Assembly (NCBI RefSeq): GCF_003315485.1
Contig: NZ_QNSE01000009.1
Coordinates: 124,001-188,000 of the forward strand
Length of the DNA: 64,000 bases
Direction: 5' to 3'
From: Marinomonas rhizomae
GTDB taxonomy: Bacteria > Pseudomonadota > Gammaproteobacteria > Pseudomonadales > Marinomonadaceae
Shown here: positions 44,523 through 55,117 of the stretch, one piece after another
Position numbering within the stretch: the first letter of the stretch is position 1
Layout: each line of letters begins with the position of its first letter
Notes under the pieces: model-generated
Told to the model about the DNA's origin: nothing
Database searches by the model: none
The model's input: the letters and a program-made list of their open reading frames with translations, nothing else
Translations under genes and position numbers: made by a program

Positions 44523-47153
44523 GTGAGTGATAGTCAGGCGTCATTACGCGAAAATGTTAGGTTGCTAGGAGACTGTCTTGGTGAAAGCATGAGCAATCAT
44601 TTAGGAGAAGGATTTCTAGAAAAAGTAGAAAACATCCGATTACTATCCAAAGATGGTCGTCAATCAGGCGACTCAGCAGCTCTTATAAAAGCATTAGAGG
44701 CGTTAGAAGATAAAGAAATTGTGCCCGTTGCTCGTGCATTTAATCAATTTTTAAACTTATCTAATATTGCCGAACAATACCATCGGGTGCACCGCCGCCG
44801 CACTAATGAAAGTTTGGGCGTGTATCATAACCCAGTTGGCGATTTGTTAACTCGCCTTTCAAAGCAAAACTTTACTGCCGAACAAATGATTTCTTCATTG
44901 CAATCGCAATCGATTGAGCTTGTTCTTACCGCTCATCCCACGGAAGTAGTGCGTCGCTCATTGATTCGGAAATATGACAATATTTCCAGTGAGTTGGAAG
45001 CGCTTGATAAAGATAATATTCTTCCGCTAGAAGAAACCAAACACATCCGGCGCTTGAAGGAAATTATTACTCAGGCTTGGCATACTGATGAAATTCGTGA
45101 AGAGCGACCGACACCTGTTGATGAAGCTAAATGGGGGTTTGCCGTAATTGAGCAGTCTTTATGGCAAGCGGTACCGCGCTTTTTCCGTCAATTGGATGAG
45201 CAGTTTAATGTATTTTCAAAAGAACAGCGTTTGCCGTTGGATTTGGCGCCTATTCGTTTTGCGACTTGGATGGGCGGCGACCGTGATGGTAACCCGAATG
45301 TGACTCATAAAGTAACCAAAGAAGTGACTTTATTGGCTCGTTGGATGGCTGCTGATTTATATATAAAAGATTTGAATGTATTGCGTTCAGAGTTTTCTAT
45401 GACGCAATGTAATGCCGCTCTTCGTGCTCGTGTTGGTGATAGTGCCCAACCTTACCGTGAAGTGTTACGACACCTAGAGAATAAGATGCTGGCGACTAAA
45501 AACTGGGCGAAAGCTTGTTTAGATGGTGAACCAGCGTCTGATGAGGGCATCTTCCTTGATATCCAAGAGCTTACCGATGACCTGATTTTGTGTTACGAGT
45601 CTCTATTGGATTGCGGTATGAAAGTGATTGCTAATGGCTCACTGCTTGATCTTATTCGTTGTGCTGCAACGTTTGGTGCCACCTTAGTGCGCCTAGATGT
45701 TCGCCAAGATGCTTCTCGACATATTGATGCTTTATCGGCCATTACGCGTTTCTATGGTCTTGGGGATTATGCTGAGTGGGACGAAGCGTCTCGTCAAGCT
45801 TTCTTATTAACAGAGCTGAATTCTAAGCGCCCACTTTTACCTATGGAGTGGACGCCAACGGCTGAAGTTAAAGAGGTGTTGGATACGTTCGACATGATAT
45901 CGCAAGGTCAGCAGAACTCATTTGGTTCTTATGTTATTTCCATGGCCAGTGCACCATCGGACGTTTTAGCAGTAGCCTTAATGCTAAAGGAGTCTGGTGT
46001 TAGTTTCCCAATGCGTATAGTTCCTTTGTTCGAAACTCTAGCGGATTTGGATAATGCAGAGCCTATTGTTGAGCAGTTGTTTTCAATTCCTTGGTACAAG
46101 TCTTATATTAATGGCCGCCAAGAAGTGATGATAGGCTATTCGGATTCAGCCAAGGATGCAGGGCAAATTGCAGCAACATGGGGGCAGTATCGAGCACAAG
46201 AAGCGCTTACACGCCTTTGTAAAAAGCACGGTATTCACCTGACCTTGTTTCATGGTCGTGGTGGTACTGTAGGTCGTGGTGGCGGCCCAGCTCATGTGGC
46301 TATTTTGTCGCAACCACCAGGTTCAGTTAATGGCGCTATTCGAGTGACCGAGCAAGGTGAAATGATTCGCTTTAAATTTGGTATTCCGGATATCGCGGTT
46401 CGTTCCCTTGAGCTCTACTGTTCAGCTGTTATGGAAGCGTCTTTGATTCCTGGCGCCCCTCCGAAAGAAGAGTGGCGTGCAATTATGGATGAAATGGCGG
46501 AAGTAGGGATGAACCAGTATCGCTCTATTATTCGTGGCCATGAAGACTTTGTCCCTTATTTTAGAGCGACAACGCCAGAGCAAGAGTTGGCCAAATTACC
46601 TTTAGGTTCTCGCCCTGCACGTCGTCGTTCAGATGGCGGTGTAGAAAGTTTGCGGGCCATTCCTTGGATCTTTGCTTGGATGCAAATTCGACTTATGTTG
46701 CCTGCTTGGCTGGGTGCAGAAAGCGCGTTACTGCAGGGGGTGGAGTCCGGAAACTTAGAAAAGCTGCGTGAGATGCATAAACAATGGCCGTTTTTTGGGG
46801 CTTATTTGGATATGCTTGACATGGTTTTAGCAAAAGCAGAGCCTGAAATTGCAGAGTATTATGAAAAAAGATTAGTCGGAGAAGAGCTGCAAGGCTTAGG
46901 TCGTCTGCTGCGGAGCAAGCTTAAACAAGTGAGTGAGTTGGTGCAAATGCTTAAGAAGCAGGAGCGACTTATTGAAGATAATAAAACCATTCGGCAGTCT
47001 ATTGATGTTCGTAACCCGTATATTGACCCCTTGCACTATTTGCAGGCGGAACTTTTGTATCGTAGTCGAAAAGACGAAGAGAATGCAGAAGTCAATAAAG
47101 CCTTAATGATTACCATGGCAGGTATTGCGAGTGGTATGCAAAATACGGGCTAA
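44523..47153 (+). CDS. ppc: phosphoenolpyruvate carboxylase
   Basis: Anaplerotic enzyme making oxaloacetate from PEP and bicarbonate. The 876 residues match the usual 870-900. The first signature VLTAHPTEVVRRSL (catalytic His) is near 140, the second FHGRGGTVGRGGGP near 580, and the C-terminus ends in NTG, as in nearly all bacterial enzymes. GTG start with an excellent AGGAGG site. Followed at a distance by adk, as in Pseudomonas. Confidence 0.95.
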   Translation: MSDSQASLRENVRLLGDCLGESMSNHLGEGFLEKVENIRLLSKDGRQSGDSAALIKALEALEDKEIVPVARAFNQFLNLSNIAEQYHRVHRRRTNESLGVYHNPVGDLLTRLSKQNFTAEQMISSLQSQSIELVLTAHPTEVVRRSLIRKYDNISSELEALDKDNILPLEETKHIRRLKEIITQAWHTDEIREERPTPVDEAKWGFAVIEQSLWQAVPRFFRQLDEQFNVFSKEQRLPLDLAPIRFATWMGGDRDGNPNVTHKVTKEVTLLARWMAADLYIKDLNVLRSEFSMTQCNAALRARVGDSAQPYREVLRHLENKMLATKNWAKACLDGEPASDEGIFLDIQELTDDLILCYESLLDCGMKVIANGSLLDLIRCAATFGATLVRLDVRQDASRHIDALSAITRFYGLGDYAEWDEASRQAFLLTELNSKRPLLPMEWTPTAEVKEVLDTFDMISQGQQNSFGSYVISMASAPSDVLAVALMLKESGVSFPMRIVPLFETLADLDNAEPIVEQLFSIPWYKSYINGRQEVMIGYSDSAKDAGQIAATWGQYRAQEALTRLCKKHGIHLTLFHGRGGTVGRGGGPAHVAILSQPPGSVNGAIRVTEQGEMIRFKFGIPDIAVRSLELYCSAVMEASLIPGAPPKEEWRAIMDEMAEVGMNQYRSIIRGHEDFVPYFRATTPEQELAKLPLGSRPARRRSDGGVESLRAIPWIFAWMQIRLMLPAWLGAESALLQGVESGNLEKLREMHKQWPFFGAYLDMLDMVLAKAEPEIAEYYEKRLVGEELQGLGRLLRSKLKQVSELVQMLKKQERLIEDNKTIRQSIDVRNPYIDPLHYLQAELLYRSRKDEENAEVNKALMITMAGIASGMQNTG

Positions 47154-47268
47154 TTGCAAATGTGGTTGATAAATGCTCAATATGAGTAAGAAAATGATAA
47201 AAAAAGGCACGTAAATTTGCATAATGGATGGCTGCTTGGGTATGCTTGGCGGCCATTCAATTTTTTAG

Positions 47269-48036
<768 letters not shown>

Positions 48037-48043
48037 TTATTCA

Positions 48044-48751
48044 ATGACGGTTATTTTAGCATTAGATACATCAACGCCAGCTTGTTCAGTGGCGTTGAAT
48101 ATTGATGGGGTTGTGTTAGAAGATTTTCGCATGGCTCCACGTCTTCATAATGATCTGATTTTACCCATGGTGAATCAGGTTCTTAGTCAAGCAGATTTAA
48201 CATTGTCGGATCTAGATGCTATTGCTTTTGGGCGAGGACCTGGGTCTTTTACTGGGCTCAGGATCAGTGCAGGCGTTGTGCAGGGGCTTGCCTTTGGTGC
48301 AGATTTGCCTGTTATTCCTGTTTCTACGCTTGCCGCTTTATCATTAGAAGGTTTTCAGAAAACAGGTAAAAATAATTGGCTGGCTGCTCTTGATGCCCGT
48401 ATGGGTGAAATTTACATGGGTGGTTATTGTATCAATAAGGTAGATGGACGCTACGAAATAGACTCATTAATTGACGAGTGTGTTGTTAAGCCTTCTGCTT
48501 TGTCTATGTTTTCAACTGATTTTGATGGCGTTGGCTCAGGCTGGTGCTATGCCGATATTTTAATACCTTTACTGCCTAATCCTCCAGGTCATGTTTTAAC
48601 AGGTATAGCGCCTCGTGCCGCTTGTATTGCTGAATTGGCCTTGTTGAAGTTCCATAAAGGTGAAATGGTGTCTTCATATGACGCTATTCCAACTTATTTA
48701 AGGGATGAAATTAGCTGGGAAAAGCAGGCTCCGCGTATAGGGAAGCGTTAG
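48044..48751 (+). CDS. tsaB: tRNA threonylcarbamoyladenosine synthesis protein TsaB
   Basis: A 235-residue ASKHA-fold protein that partners TsaD in making t6A37 of tRNA. ILALDTSTPACSVAL begins the protein and FGRGPGSFTGLRISAGVVQGLAF is the family signature (positions about 64-86). It follows adk by 7 bases and precedes uppP by 4, so the three are one operon. Confidence 0.93.
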   Translation: MTVILALDTSTPACSVALNIDGVVLEDFRMAPRLHNDLILPMVNQVLSQADLTLSDLDAIAFGRGPGSFTGLRISAGVVQGLAFGADLPVIPVSTLAALSLEGFQKTGKNNWLAALDARMGEIYMGGYCINKVDGRYEIDSLIDECVVKPSALSMFSTDFDGVGSGWCYADILIPLLPNPPGHVLTGIAPRAACIAELALLKFHKGEMVSSYDAIPTYLRDEISWEKQAPRIGKR

Positions 48752-48755
48752 TTGT

Positions 48756-49556
48756 ATGTTGTGGTACCACATTGTTTTTTTGGCAGTTATTCAAGGATTA
48801 ACAGAGTTTCTGCCAATTTCAAGCTCTGCTCATTTAATACTTCCTGCGCAATTGCTACATTGGCCTGATCAAGGGTTAGCGTTTGATGTTGCTGTACATG
48901 TAGGAACTTTAATTGCCATCGTCGGTTATTTTAGAAAAGATATTGTTCAAATCGTGGTAGCTTGGTTTGTTTCTATTAGAGATAAGCGTTCGACCTCTGA
49001 TAGTCGCTTAGCTTGGTGGATTTGCCTTGCCACATTGCCAGCGTGTGTGGCTGGTTTAGTGTTTGATGACTTTATTAGTACTCACTTGCGTTCTTTAGAA
49101 GTGATTGGCTATGCCACGATTGGTTTTGGCGTTTTGCTTTGGTTATCTGATCGATATGGCGCTTCCAATAAGGTGGATCAAGATCTTGGTTGGAAAAATG
49201 TGCTGTGTATTGGTTTAGCTCAGGCGCTTGCTTTAATTCCAGGAACGTCTCGGTCTGGTATTACGATGACGGCCGCAAGATTCCTTGGTTTTAGTCGCGA
49301 ATGTGCGGCTCGTTTTTCGTTCCTTTTATCTATTCCTCTTATTTTGGCTGCTGGTGGTTTAAAGTCGATTGAGTTGGTGTCGTCAAATATTGCCGTTGAT
49401 TGGGTGAGTATCTTGATGGGGGTTCTTTTGTCCGCCATAAGTGCCTACCTATGTATTTATCTGTTCTTAAAGTGGCTTAATAAAATTGGCTTTTTTCCGT
49501 TCTTTGTCTATAGGGTCGTCTTAGGCATCATGCTTTTGTTAATTGTTTATCTGTAG
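48756..49556 (+). CDS. uppP: undecaprenyl-diphosphatase
   Basis: Recycles the lipid carrier for peptidoglycan by dephosphorylating undecaprenyl diphosphate at the membrane (BacA). A 266-residue protein with about eight helices; QGLTEFLPISSSAHLIL (catalytic Glu/Ser) is near residue 12 and PGTSRSGITMTAARFLG near 160, both typical. Overexpression of this family gives bacitracin tolerance. A terminator lies 75 bases after the stop. Confidence 0.95.
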   Translation: MLWYHIVFLAVIQGLTEFLPISSSAHLILPAQLLHWPDQGLAFDVAVHVGTLIAIVGYFRKDIVQIVVAWFVSIRDKRSTSDSRLAWWICLATLPACVAGLVFDDFISTHLRSLEVIGYATIGFGVLLWLSDRYGASNKVDQDLGWKNVLCIGLAQALALIPGTSRSGITMTAARFLGFSRECAARFSFLLSIPLILAAGGLKSIELVSSNIAVDWVSILMGVLLSAISAYLCIYLFLKWLNKIGFFPFFVYRVVLGIMLLLIVYL

Positions 49557-49630
49557 GTGCCCTAAGTCCTTTAGTTTAGATAAAGTGCTTTGATATTTGG
49601 CGTGGTTAATTGGCTTCTTCAGTTCTGGCT

Positions 49631-49660
49631 AAAAGCTTCTAATTATTAGAAGCTTTTTCT
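49631..49660 (+). terminator. intrinsic terminator after uppP
   Basis: AAAAGCTTCTAAT pairs with ATTAGAAGCTTTT and is followed by T's; the loop would be the central AATTATT. It closes the adk-tsaB-uppP unit. Confidence 0.9.
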
Positions 49661-49761
49661 ATTTTTAATCATATAAATATCCGCTTTTATTTAGTGTTAT
49701 TGCTATGTTATGTCACGTATTTTTATTCATTGTTTAATGGTGTTTTTTTGGAGGCAGACGT

Positions 49762-50556
49762 TTGCTTAATTCCATTGCTGTTGCGACAACTGATAAGTTT
49801 TTGGAAGTGGAGTCTCGCTTATTGGCCGAGAAGCTAACTCTTGACTTCATGCTATTGTATGAACCTCTCAAATTCATTTCTAAATATGATTACCTATTAT
49901 TAAAAACGACAGACGGAATTTCGATTGCTAAAACAGGAAAAGGTGCTCCCAAGCCTGTTTATGTAGACTTTACTTCTGGGGCTGTAGATCACAGAAGGCG
50001 TTTTGGGGGAGGGAAAGGCCAAGATATTGCGAAAGCAGTTGGACTCAATAAGCGTGCTAATTTATCAGTATTGGATGCCACCGCGGGCTTAGGGCGTGAT
50101 GCTTTTGTATTGGCTAGTTTAGGCTGCTCTGTTTCCTTGTGTGAGCGGGTGGGCTTTGTGCGAGCGATGTTGGAAGACGGTTTATATCGAGCCTCTTTTC
50201 ATCATGAAGTGGCTGAGATTGTAGATAAAATGTCATTGCTAGAGGCAGATATTACTGCTATCGACGCACAAAAGGTGTTTGATGTGGTGTATTTGGACCC
50301 TATGTACCCACATACCGATAAATCTTCGGCTGCTGCCAAAAAAGAAATGGCTTTCTTTAGAGATTTGGTGGGCAAGGATCTGGATGCAGATAGTTTGCTG
50401 TTTTACGCACTACGCTTGGCTGAATATAGAGTGGTCGTGAAACGCCCTAAAGGCGCTCCATTTTTAGGCAATACTGAACCAACGTATCAATTAGAGGGAA
50501 AGTCTGGACGATTTGACATTTACGTTTCAAAATCACTCGATTCTCACCCCGCTTAG
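49762..50556 (+). CDS. rsmJ: 16S rRNA (guanine(1516)-N2)-methyltransferase
   Basis: A SAM-dependent methyltransferase of 264 residues (YhiQ). [22 protein letters not shown], given here as about 72-93, precedes the SAM-binding [19 protein letters not shown]; the catalytic-type motif is YLDPMYPH. Start is TTG with GGAGG 7 bases upstream; no useful ATG is near. It is convergent with slyX, 11 bases apart. Confidence 0.92.
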   Translation: MLNSIAVATTDKFLEVESRLLAEKLTLDFMLLYEPLKFISKYDYLLLKTTDGISIAKTGKGAPKPVYVDFTSGAVDHRRRFGGGKGQDIAKAVGLNKRANLSVLDATAGLGRDAFVLASLGCSVSLCERVGFVRAMLEDGLYRASFHHEVAEIVDKMSLLEADITAIDAQKVFDVVYLDPMYPHTDKSSAAAKKEMAFFRDLVGKDLDADSLLFYALRLAEYRVVVKRPKGAPFLGNTEPTYQLEGKSGRFDIYVSKSLDSHPA

Positions 50557-50567
50557 TATGTAGATTA

Positions 50568-50780
50568 TTAATAATGTGGAGGTCGATCACCATCGTGAAT
50601 AGGTTGTTGCTGGCGGTAAGACTCTAGCTGATTACCTAATAGAGCCAATTTCTCTTTCATTAATAGCATGTCTTTTTGTTGGCTGATTAGAGCCTGATTT
50701 AAACTATCAATCGTATCTTCTTGAAATTGCAGTTTGAATTCTAATTCGTCGATACGTTGATTGATTTGTGAGGTGTTCAT
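50568..50780 (-). CDS. slyX: SlyX protein
   Basis: A 70-residue protein that is nearly all coiled coil (about 5-55), ending in the family's PHY at the C-terminus (RPPHY). SlyX has no proven function; mutants in other species have a weak lysis-related phenotype. Confidence 0.88.
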   Translation of the reverse strand: MNTSQINQRIDELEFKLQFQEDTIDSLNQALISQQKDMLLMKEKLALLGNQLESYRQQQPIHDGDRPPHY

Positions 50781-51071
50781 AGATACCTTCTGTGTGTTAA
50801 CCTTAGTAGGCTAAATTCGTATTTAATGAGCGATTCTATACAAAAACATGACGCAAGTATTGGTCATTTTGAATGTAAGAGTGGCGTGAAAATTGCTCTC
50901 ATAAAGAAGTTGAGTATTTTACTACTATCTTCTTTAGCTTCACATGGTGGTTTCAGCAAGAGTTTAGTAAAAATATTCATTTATTCACGTTTGTACTAAT
51001 ACAGGCTTTATTCTTTTCAGGAAGATAGTCTGCTTCACAATAATATTTAATCTAATAAGAGATATACTGTT
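50781..51071. other. intergenic region between slyX and the cold-shock gene
   Basis: A 291-base gap. An open frame of 57 codons (50826-50999) lacks a ribosome site and a recognisable product, so I do not call it a gene. The long leader before the cold-shock gene may fold, but no clear dyad stands out by eye. Confidence 0.4.
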
Positions 51072-51542
51072 ATGAATGATCATCAGGATAATGTTTCGCG
51101 TAATAAAGGGTCTTCTGTTGGTTCCGGTTTGTTTTCGTTGCGCACGTTTATAGTTAGCCTTGTTATTGCTTTGATTGCACCTCTACTTTTGGCTGGTGTG
51201 TTGAAAGAAGATATAGGTACATATTACCTAGTATTTTTTGGCTTTTTTCTAGTATCTGTTTATGTCGGTGCTATGGTTAGCCAGACCAGTTCCGCTGGAT
51301 ATGATTCTGAGTCTGAAGAAGACGAAGATGATGACCGTGAGCAAGGAACGGTTAAGTGGTTTAACTCTTCTAAAGGTTTTGGTTTTTTAACTATGGAAAA
51401 TGGTGATGACGTATTTGTTCATTATCGTGCTATTCGCGGCCGTGGTCGTCGTTTCTTAGTTGAAGGTCAGTTGGTTCGCTTTTATGTCACTGAAGGTGAG
51501 AAAGGCAAACAAGCTGAAAATGTATCAATCATCCGCGGTTAA
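51072..51542 (+). CDS. membrane-anchored cold-shock-domain protein
   Basis: A 156-residue protein of two parts. The first has two membrane segments (about 25-43 and 49-69); the second, after an acidic linker ([11 protein letters not shown], about 80-90), is a full cold-shock domain with RNP1-like KGFGFL and RNP2 VFVHY, starting [11 protein letters not shown]. CspA-type proteins bind single-stranded RNA and DNA and are normally soluble, so this one should hold RNA-binding activity at the inner membrane. Such fusions occur in some marine gammaproteobacteria; their role is unknown. tpx begins 26 bases after its stop. Confidence 0.85.
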   Translation: MNDHQDNVSRNKGSSVGSGLFSLRTFIVSLVIALIAPLLLAGVLKEDIGTYYLVFFGFFLVSVYVGAMVSQTSSAGYDSESEEDEDDDREQGTVKWFNSSKGFGFLTMENGDDVFVHYRAIRGRGRRFLVEGQLVRFYVTEGEKGKQAENVSIIRG

Positions 51543-51568
51543 TTTTTCATTCGATTTAAGAGGTTTTT

Positions 51569-52066
51569 ATGGCAACGGTAACATTAAAAGGCAATCCTTT
51601 TGAGACAGTAGGTTCTCTTCCTGCTGTAGGTTCTGTCGCGCCAGCGTTTGAACTGGTTAAAACGGATTTGTCTGTCGCTACATTGGCGGATTATGAAGGC
51701 GCTAAATTGGTGCTAAATATTTTTCCTTCTGTTGATACGCCAACTTGCGCAACATCTGTTCGTAAATTCAACGAATCAGCAGCGTCACTTAAAGGTGTTA
51801 ATGTGATTTGTGTGTCGGCTGATTTACCTTTTGCAGCTGCGCGTTTTTGTGGTGCAGAAGGCATCGATAATGTTGATACTGGATCAACTTTCCGTTCATC
51901 GTTTGGCAATGATTACGGCCTTACTTTTGCAACTGGCCCTCTTACTGGTCTTTTATCTCGTGCTGTTGTGGTATTGGATGAGAAGGGCGTTGTAATTTAT
52001 ACAGAGCAGGTTGCCGAAACGGCAGATGAACCTAATTACGAAGCTGCTTTGGCTGTATTGTCGTAA
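51569..52066 (+). CDS. tpx: thiol peroxidase Tpx
   Basis: An atypical 2-Cys peroxiredoxin of 165 residues that reduces alkyl peroxides with thioredoxin. It has the DTPTCATSVRKFN motif with the peroxidatic Cys (near 60) and the resolving Cys in RFCGAEGI (near 94). AAGAGG precedes the ATG. The gene is followed by a strong terminator. Confidence 0.95.
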   Translation: MATVTLKGNPFETVGSLPAVGSVAPAFELVKTDLSVATLADYEGAKLVLNIFPSVDTPTCATSVRKFNESAASLKGVNVICVSADLPFAAARFCGAEGIDNVDTGSTFRSSFGNDYGLTFATGPLTGLLSRAVVVLDEKGVVIYTEQVAETADEPNYEAALAVLS

Positions 52067-52077
52067 ATAATCATTAT

Positions 52078-52121
52078 AAAAAAGGCCGCTTCAAGTTTGA
52101 TCGTGAAGCGGCCTTTTTTTA
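52078..52121. terminator. bidirectional terminator, tpx / panD
   Basis: A perfect 16-base stem, AAAAAAGGCCGCTTCA with TGAAGCGGCCTTTTTT, around a 10-base loop. A and T tracts on both sides serve tpx and the convergent minus-strand genes. Confidence 0.93.
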
Positions 52122-52162
52122 TCTTTCTAAAAGCGCTTTTACTCTTACGTTCAAAAGATGAT

Positions 52163-52543
52163 TTAATCTTTTTGTACAGGGATAGTGTTAGTGGTTCTTT
52201 CTACACTGTTGTCTTTGTTCAAATAAACTAATTTCGGCTTAAATTCATCGGCTTCAACGTCATTCATTTGACCGTAAGCGGCGATGATGACCCGATCACC
52301 TACTTGAACCTTTCTGGCAGCTGCGCCATTCATTGAAATGGTTCCAGAGCCTGATTCGGCCAAGATTACGTATGTGTGAAAGCGTTCGCCGTTATCAACG
52401 TTATATATATCAATTTTCTCAAACTCTCGAAATCCAGCGAGCTCTACAAGGTCCTTATCTATGGCGCAGGAGCCGTCATACCAAAGCTCGGCTTGGGTGA
52501 CACTGGCCATGTGTAGTTTGCCTTTAAGAAGTGTAATTTGCAT
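52163..52543 (-). CDS. panD: aspartate 1-decarboxylase
   Basis: Makes beta-alanine for pantothenate. The 126-residue proenzyme self-cleaves between G24 and S25 (in YDGSCAID) to give the pyruvoyl group; K9 and the following residues match. panB and panC are not here. It ends the minus-strand block, next to two small genes of unknown function. Confidence 0.95.
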   Translation of the reverse strand: MQITLLKGKLHMASVTQAELWYDGSCAIDKDLVELAGFREFEKIDIYNVDNGERFHTYVILAESGSGTISMNGAAARKVQVGDRVIIAAYGQMNDVEADEFKPKLVYLNKDNSVERTTNTIPVQKD

Positions 52544-52601
52544 GTGTTAGGTCTCTATAGTCGTTTCTTTGTAGCGTGTTTGCTTTTATCTGGTTCTTTC
52601 T

Positions 52602-52976
52602 TTAGTTCCAGATGAACGGGCCTTCTCCATGGCTGTTAATGCGCCACCATTGATCTGGATCTTGGTTGCCTTCCTCTTCCCATCCTTGAAAGTTGCAGCG
52701 CACTTCGCAATTTAGGGATTCGAATGCTTGCTTGGCGCAAGCTATATCGTCGTCCCAGGGGGTTTTGTCAGAGTCAAACCATATAGAGGTAAAGCGCTTT
52801 CCCGCTGCTTGTTCTAAAATGGTCACCTCAATTTCATGATCATTTGATACGAGGGTTACTTTTGAGCAAAGTGCCGAAGGACTGCTTTTTTTGACCAGAG
52901 TAAATGTATTTTCCAGCCAGGCTGTAATGTTTTCTGTCGGGCAGGACAATACATATATTTCAATGTCGGCTTGCAT
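52602..52976 (-). CDS. conserved protein of unknown function
   Basis: A 124-residue soluble protein with no signal peptide or membrane segment. It starts MQADIEIYVLSCP, has a central FTSIWFDSDKTPWDDDIACAKQAF stretch (about 62-85) and a Trp-rich end (DQWWRI, FIWN). I recall similar small proteins in Pseudomonas without a name or function. It lies 4 bases after the neighbouring membrane-protein gene, so the two share a transcript. Confidence 0.65.
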   Translation of the reverse strand: MQADIEIYVLSCPTENITAWLENTFTLVKKSSPSALCSKVTLVSNDHEIEVTILEQAAGKRFTSIWFDSDKTPWDDDIACAKQAFESLNCEVRCNFQGWEEEGNQDPDQWWRINSHGEGPFIWN

Positions 52977-52980
52977 CCTT

Positions 52981-53247
52981 CTAATCCTTCTTGTTAATCA
53001 TGTGGTAAATTCTGAGGACACTCATTGAAATATAGCCAAAAAGTGTCCATAACACGCCGCACCCTGCCAGTATAAGCCCAAATAATGCCATGACCTCTTG
53101 AGCTAGAGACTCGACAACAACTCGATCAGCCACCATTAATACTAGAACACCAAAGACGAAAATTAACCCGCCTTGGATCATCTTGATTAAAGCGATTCTT
53201 GGATTATTACCTAATCTCATTGCTAATTTGTGTATGGCTCTTTTCAT
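52981..53247 (-). CDS. small membrane protein of unknown function
   Basis: An 88-residue protein with a basic N-terminus (MKRAIHKLAMRLG) and two membrane segments (about 22-42 and 50-72). I do not recognise a family. It is 42 bases after dapE and 4 bases before the next small gene on the same strand. Confidence 0.65.
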   Translation of the reverse strand: MKRAIHKLAMRLGNNPRIALIKMIQGGLIFVFGVLVLMVADRVVVESLAQEVMALFGLILAGCGVLWTLFGYISMSVLRIYHMINKKD

Positions 53248-53289
53248 TTTAATGCTGGATTGTACCTTCTCAGGTTGCTTTGTGTTGGT

Positions 53290-54435
<1,146 letters not shown>

Positions 54436-54511
54436 TTACCTTTGTGTTGGTTTTCGCTACCTTATGGAAGATTCTGTTACTATAACAGGAGATTCAAATA
54501 AAGGTGGAGTT

Positions 54512-54709
54512 ATGAAGTTAGGTGTTGTTGTTTTTTTGGGTTTGATTTCCGCTGGTTGTAGCCTATTTCAGCAACCTGTTATTCAGGAATCCTATTTTGT
54601 GCCGGTTATTCGTTCCGATAACTCATCTTCTGGTTACACGCCAACCGTAACACCTATGTCGCAGCAACGACGAGAACAACCTCGCATTTATACTCCAGTG
54701 CTGCGCTAA
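54512..54709 (+). CDS. small lipoprotein, unknown
   Basis: A 65-residue protein: signal MKLGVVVFLGLISAGC with the lipid-bearing Cys 16, and a polar tail with many Ser, Thr, Pro, Arg. A GGTGGAG site is 3 bases before the ATG. It lies on the plus strand in the gap between dapE and yffB, its promoter facing dapE; its last 4 bases overlap the yffB stop. Not recognised as any family. Confidence 0.6.
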   Translation: MKLGVVVFLGLISAGCSLFQQPVIQESYFVPVIRSDNSSSGYTPTVTPMSQQRREQPRIYTPVLR

Positions 54710-55050
54710 AGTAATTGCTGAGTGTACTCTTCAGGACTAAACCCTAAATATATCTCGTTATCGCTCACTAAGAGAGGTCGTTTGATAATGGATGTGTTTG
54801 TGATCATGGTGTTGACAGCGTTTTTGTTGTCCATTGTGCTCTTTGTTTCTTCATCTAGTTTACGCCAAGTTGTTCCGCGTTTATTGATGACATTTTCCCA
54901 ACCGAGCTTATCTACCCATTCTTTTGCTGTGGCTTCGTCTAGACCTTGTTTTTTATAGTCATGGAAGCTGTATTCTAAATGATTTTCATCTAGCCAGCGA
55001 AAGGCTTTTTTCATTGTGTCGCAGTTTTTGATACCAAATATTTTAATCAT
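54706..55050 (-). CDS. yffB: ArsC/Spx-family protein YffB
   Basis: A 114-residue thioredoxin-fold protein: IKIFGIKNCDTMKKAFRWL at the start, with one Cys (C10) where ArsC has its active site, and RKLDEE, IKRPLLVS later (the conserved Arg-Pro). YffB is described as a glutathione-dependent thiol reductase; arsenate is not a proven substrate. Beside dap genes as in E. coli (yffB-dapE) and Pseudomonas. ATG at 55050 chosen over a TTG at 55065. Confidence 0.88.
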   Translation of the reverse strand: MIKIFGIKNCDTMKKAFRWLDENHLEYSFHDYKKQGLDEATAKEWVDKLGWENVINKRGTTWRKLDEETKSTMDNKNAVNTMITNTSIIKRPLLVSDNEIYLGFSPEEYTQQLL

Positions 55051-55117
55051 ACTGTGTTTCCGCAATGCGCCATCTTGAGTTAATCAAAATGGCGCTTTTG
55101 GTTATCTTTTATCGCTA

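Noticed and set aside
50826-50999. Plus-strand open frame of 57 codons between slyX and the cold-shock gene
   Set aside because: No Shine-Dalgarno sequence and no signal peptide or family features; probably part of the leader.
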